A stretch of 64,000 nt of DNA from CAYPPG01 sp964412555. Its GTDB lineage: Bacteria; Hinthialibacterota; Hinthialibacteria; Hinthialibacterales; Hinthialibacteraceae. Under the pieces are notes generated by a model that was not told where the DNA came from, searched no databases, and saw only the letters and a list, made by a program, of their open reading frames with translations. The stretch covers positions 1 to 64,000 of the forward strand of contig CAYPPG010000014.1 in assembly GCA_964412555.1 (NCBI GenBank). The letters run 5' to 3'. A program made the position numbers and the translations under genes. Positions 60,745 through 64,000 of the stretch are shown piece by piece (position 1 is the first letter of the stretch; each line of letters starts with the position of its first letter).

Positions 60745-62835
60745 ATGGTTACTTTTTCAAGTTTATTTTTTTGTCTCGTAATGAGTCTTTTTCCAATGTT
60801 GGCGCCGGCGGAACCGATAACGACAGGTTCTTTGATTGATGAAATGGCCGATATGAATCATTTGATCGAGTTTCCCGATCCCATGTATGAAACGGTTCAA
60901 TTTTCGTCGTATGACCATCGCAGCACACTGCCCGGCGGACCGGATTGGTTTGCCAATTCCGATGGCTTCGGCGGTGAGCCGGTTCCCAATTTCGAAAAAG
61001 TACTCAAAAAACCAGGAGAAGACGGTGTCGGAGAATATCTCATTTGCGATGTGGAAGGGCCGGGCGCGTTGGTGCGTGTTTGGACGGCGGCCATTGAGGG
61101 GACGATCCGGATGTATCTGGACAGCTCGCCAAATCCCATTTTCCATGGAGCGGCACAGGATTTTCTCTCCAATCCATATAAGATAATTGCTGCAGAAAAT
61201 CAAATGAAAATTTCTGATCTCAGCGGTACTTTCCAGCAGCGTAATGCCGGATATTTTCCCATTCCCTTTGAAAAACGGTGCCGCATTGTCTGGAGAGGGC
61301 ATGTCAAACGTATTCACTTTTATCAGATCCAAATTCGCTTGTATGAAGAAGAAGCACAGGTCACAACTTTTCAACCCGGTGATTTTGAAACCTATCAAGA
61401 CAATATTCTTAAAGCAATAGAAATCTTGAAGGATCCCGATAAAAATTGGCAGTATGCATCCTCCTCAACAACGCCCCTTGCAGCAGTGGTTTCTTCGAAA
61501 GAGACACAAGAAATACTCAATTTAGAAGGTCCAAAAGCCATTGAGTGTTTAACCCTCAAAGTATACGCCGGTGATTTGGACAAAGCGCTGCGGCAAACGA
61601 TCCTGCATATCACCTTTGACGATTATCCTTGGGGCCAAGTGCAATGCCCGATCGGTGATTTCTTCGGAGCGGCGCCGGGGATCAATCCTTTCAACTCTGT
61701 TCCTTTCACCGTTCATCCGGACGGAACCATGACTTGCCGTTACATCATGCCGTTTGCCAAATCGGCGGTGATCAAGATCGACAATCGCGGTGATCAACAG
61801 GTAACCGTTTCCGGTAATGTCCGTGTGATGGATTATGATTGGAATGAACAATCCATGCATTTTCGCGCCCGCTGGCGTGTGGATCATGACCTGGTTGCCT
61901 CCAACCGCGCGGTACAAGATCTACCGTATTTGATTGCGAATGGAAAAGGATTGTATGCCGGATCGGCGGTTATGCTGCTCAATCCGAATCCGATTCCATG
62001 GCCGTATGGCAGCTGGTGGGGAGAAGGGGATGAAAAAATCTTTGTAGATGATGATGTTCGTCCTTCGACATTCGGAACCGGTTCGGAAGATTATTACAAC
62101 TATGCCTGGTCTTCGCCCGAGATTTTCGTCCATCCCTATTTCGGCCAGCCTCGCAACGATGGCCCGGCGAATCGCGGATTCGTTACGAATCATCGTTGGC
62201 ACATTCTCGATCCCCTGCCCTTTCAAGAACGAATTGCGTTTTATATGGAACTTTTTAGTCATGAACGCACACCCGGTGTTTCCTATGCGCGCATAGGTTA
62301 TCATTACGGCCGCCCCGGTTTGATGGACGATCATGTGCCGATCACGGATGAAGATGTTCGTCCACTTTCCTTACCGAATAACTGGATGCCGGAAGCCCGG
62401 ATGGGTGCGGACAATTCCGTATTCTATCAAACCGAAAATATCCTTCGGGGTTCTGCCGAGATTACCTTCGATGAAAACAATATCTGGTCGGGCGGAAAAG
62501 CGATGATTTGGCATCCGCAGAATCAAGAAGACAACTTGACTTTGGCACTCCCAATCGAGGAGGAAGGAAGATATAAAATTCGTTTCGCGACAGTTCAAAA
62601 CGAAAATGTGGGTACTTTCTCCGTGCAATTGAACGGAGAACAACTCAACTTCGAATCCGGTGAATCGGTTGCCAATCTCTATGTTCCATATCGCACATTG
62701 AATCGGATTGTTTCCTCACAAGATGTCGAACTGCGAAAAGGAGAGCAGGTATTGACGATACGGTTTGAAGGTACACGGCCGAGAGGCGGGGGGAATACGT
62801 TGGGGATTGATTTTGTTTGGCTGCAAAAGCGATAG
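60745..62835 (+). CDS. Secreted DUF2961-domain protein
   Basis: The 696-residue protein has a signal peptide (FSSLFFCLVMSLFPMLAPA). A DUF2961 domain (about 25-420) includes STLPGGPDWFANSDGFGGEPVPNF, LICDVEGPGALVRVWTA, GRARWRV-like MHFRARWRVDHD and FGTGSEDYYNYAWSSP with the conserved D/E. A C-terminal beta-sandwich (about 560-696) may bind carbohydrate. The family includes a glycoside hydrolase-like jelly-roll fold (GH172 relatives), so action on glycans is likely. Start 60745 follows AAGGGAAG; alternatives lie at 60742 and 60724. The frame is open further upstream to 60550. Confidence 0.87.
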   Translation: MVTFSSLFFCLVMSLFPMLAPAEPITTGSLIDEMADMNHLIEFPDPMYETVQFSSYDHRSTLPGGPDWFANSDGFGGEPVPNFEKVLKKPGEDGVGEYLICDVEGPGALVRVWTAAIEGTIRMYLDSSPNPIFHGAAQDFLSNPYKIIAAENQMKISDLSGTFQQRNAGYFPIPFEKRCRIVWRGHVKRIHFYQIQIRLYEEEAQVTTFQPGDFETYQDNILKAIEILKDPDKNWQYASSSTTPLAAVVSSKETQEILNLEGPKAIECLTLKVYAGDLDKALRQTILHITFDDYPWGQVQCPIGDFFGAAPGINPFNSVPFTVHPDGTMTCRYIMPFAKSAVIKIDNRGDQQVTVSGNVRVMDYDWNEQSMHFRARWRVDHDLVASNRAVQDLPYLIANGKGLYAGSAVMLLNPNPIPWPYGSWWGEGDEKIFVDDDVRPSTFGTGSEDYYNYAWSSPEIFVHPYFGQPRNDGPANRGFVTNHRWHILDPLPFQERIAFYMELFSHERTPGVSYARIGYHYGRPGLMDDHVPITDEDVRPLSLPNNWMPEARMGADNSVFYQTENILRGSAEITFDENNIWSGGKAMIWHPQNQEDNLTLALPIEEEGRYKIRFATVQNENVGTFSVQLNGEQLNFESGESVANLYVPYRTLNRIVSSQDVELRKGEQVLTIRFEGTRPRGGGNTLGIDFVWLQKR

Positions 62836-62845
62836 CCTCTAGAAA

Positions 62846-63541
62846 TTAATTGGCCGAAGAAGTGACAACAATAGCAGGGATGATTGCCGCAACTACCATA
62901 GCGGCCTGAACCGCATCAATCACCTCTTTGGCGGCTTTCCCCATTACTTCCCCGTTGATGATTTTGTTGATCCGTTCCTTCTTGGCCTTCAGTTTCTTTT
63001 TGTCAAAAACCATTCGCAACAAATCCGCTCCGTTTGCCAGGGATAAAAGAACCACCGTGCGCGGCTCGATTTCTTTTGTATAGGTAAATATAGCCTTTTT
63101 CAATCGATCCACGATTTCCCGTTCCGGTTTTGGATCGATCTCGGGATAGATTTGACGTGTGAATATGAATAATACTTTTCCTTCATCCGATTTCAAGATT
63201 CCGCGTTCACACAATTGTTCCGCCACCCGATGCTTCAACTTTTTCAGTTGAGCAAAATGAGAGCCCCAATGCTGCAATCCTTTCGGCCGCTTTGCGGTTT
63301 GAATTTTATCCAGACATTCATCGAGGATGGGATCGCCAAGCGGTTTTCGATCGATCACTTCCACCTTTTTTTTCTTCGAATCTTCGACTCGAATTTTTCG
63401 TTGCAGCAATAACTCCGCCAGAATACCGCCGCTGACGGCATAGGGATACATACTTCCCGCTTCCACTGTCCCTTCTTTATCACGAAGAGCGAGTAACAGA
63501 ATTTCCTCGTATAAAAACAATGGCTGGTCTTGATTCATCAT
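62846..63541 (-). CDS. GPP34/GOLPH3-domain protein
   Basis: The 231-residue protein has the GPP34 pattern: LFLYEEILLLALRDKEGTVEAGSMYPYAVSGGILAELLLQRKIRVE, a middle with DPILDECLDKIQ, and TVVLLSLANGADLLRMVF, plus a hydrophobic end. In eukaryotes the fold binds phosphatidylinositol-4-phosphate at the Golgi; bacterial forms are of unknown role, perhaps membrane association. Two ATGs (63541, 63538) follow GGAGG; the second is better spaced. Confidence 0.9.
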   Translation of the reverse strand: MMNQDQPLFLYEEILLLALRDKEGTVEAGSMYPYAVSGGILAELLLQRKIRVEDSKKKKVEVIDRKPLGDPILDECLDKIQTAKRPKGLQHWGSHFAQLKKLKHRVAEQLCERGILKSDEGKVLFIFTRQIYPEIDPKPEREIVDRLKKAIFTYTKEIEPRTVVLLSLANGADLLRMVFDKKKLKAKKERINKIINGEVMGKAAKEVIDAVQAAMVVAAIIPAIVVTSSAN

Positions 63542-63730
63542 TTCCTCCCTTCCTTTTCCATCCTTTTATTAAATACGAGCATTTCAGATTTTTCGTTCAA
63601 CAATCTCCATCAAAATACGTCCTTAAAATAAGTTCACTTTTTCGGAATTTCGCTGGAAATCACTTTAAAGCCATGGTAAGATGAAATGATCACTCACTTT
63701 ATAATCGTATTCCAAACAAGGAGATCAATC

Positions 63731-64000
63731 ATGTCCAAATCATTCATTTGTCTTGTATTTTTTTCGATCTTTGTCTCCATATCCCTTTCAATGGCAAATG
63801 CGGATGGAACATTTTTTTTCTGGTATGGAAGTGTACCGACTTCAGTCTCCTGGGCGCCATTCCAATGGGAAGATCAAGATCGTGCCAGTGGTTTTGCATC
63901 CAGTGTCCTTGTTGGCGAATTCTATAACCACACACCGGATGCAGATGATGATGACCAGCTGAACACATCTCTGACTTTCAGTTTGGATGTAATGGGAAAC
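63731..64000 (+). CDS. Secreted protein of unknown function, cut by the window end
   Basis: The frame is open from ATG 63731 through the last base, giving the first 90 residues. It starts with a signal peptide (KSFICLVFFSIFVSISLSMANA), then aromatic- and acid-rich sequence (FWYGSVPTSVSWAPFQWED, HTPDADDDDQLNTSL). AAGGAG sits 7 nt before the ATG. The aspartate cluster could bind calcium. The C-terminus lies outside the window, so no family can be given. Confidence 0.75.
   Translation, partial: MSKSFICLVFFSIFVSISLSMANADGTFFFWYGSVPTSVSWAPFQWEDQDRASGFASSVLVGEFYNHTPDADDDDQLNTSLTFSLDVMGN

Overview
The window is a gene-dense bacterial chromosome segment with moderate GC (mid-40s by eye). It carries housekeeping genes (dnaB, era, xerC/D-type recombinase, rpmE, malQ, hisG, citrate synthase, mqnE), so it is not a plasmid or phage. 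No rRNA and no intact tRNA was seen. The gene mix suggests an uncultivated Gram-negative lineage of the PVC/FCB/Hydrogenedentes/Sumerlaeota/'OLB16' kind: secreted kelch, FGE-sulfatase, SMP-30, ThuA and DUF2961 proteins, a NAD-linked [NiFe] hydrogenase, futalosine-pathway menaquinone synthesis, a mitochondrial-type citrate synthase and a fused membrane glycosyltransferase/NHL protein. This placement is inference; no marker in the window fixes it.

Layout. 1-640: a MNT nucleotidyltransferase with the apparent tail of a HEPN partner. 749-5601: the most novel-looking locus. It holds a secreted six-repeat kelch protein, a BlaI/MecI repressor, a BlaR1-like M56 membrane peptidase whose ectodomain is a two-repeat copy of the neighbouring kelch protein, and a secreted clan-A glycoside hydrolase. 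Two identical-architecture operators (ATCTA-N6-TAGAT) lie at both promoters. 5650-12550: an acyl-CoA dehydrogenase-type enzyme, a B12-binding radical SAM protein and two divergent polytopic GT-C-like proteins. 12660-15120: a two-gene cytochrome bd-like complex whose CydA-like subunit ends in a cytochrome c domain. 15350-22530: rpmE, small proteins, a double FGE-sulfatase protein, a D-aminopeptidase and a membrane-anchored MutS-like ATPase.

22580-24990 is an accessory strip of decayed defence genes: an antitoxin with a beheaded PIN toxin, the tail of a type I restriction HsdS, a deleted and frameshifted AlbA-type ATP-binding protein, one intact higBA pair and a relic of another HigB. 25090-33700 returns to core metabolism and housekeeping. 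33695-35614 has an orphan HicB-like antitoxin with a perfect 18-bp palindrome and an isolated phage portal gene, bracketed by two copies of a dispersed hairpin repeat. 36650-44270 holds a fused GT39/NHL protein, a receiver-GGDEF protein, a 2-hydroxyacid dehydrogenase and secreted or small proteins. 44280-44860 is a scar with RHS fragments and a 5' tRNA fragment. 44937-50182 carries hisG, an unusual HAD hydrolase, mqnE and citrate synthase. 50519-50718 is an apparent stand-alone structured RNA with its own terminator, of a class not recognised.

51445-56827 is a complete hoxEFUYH-type operon plus its maturation endopeptidase (minus strand). With mqnE and the bd-like oxidase it outlines a flexible redox metabolism: H2/NAD(H) exchange, menaquinone, and a c-heme-bearing terminal oxidase or related reductase. 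57340-64000 holds secreted or scavenging proteins: a metallopeptidase-like protein with an odd HExxGH motif, twin Uma2 nucleases, ThuA, DUF2961, a GPP34 protein and a secreted protein cut by the window end.
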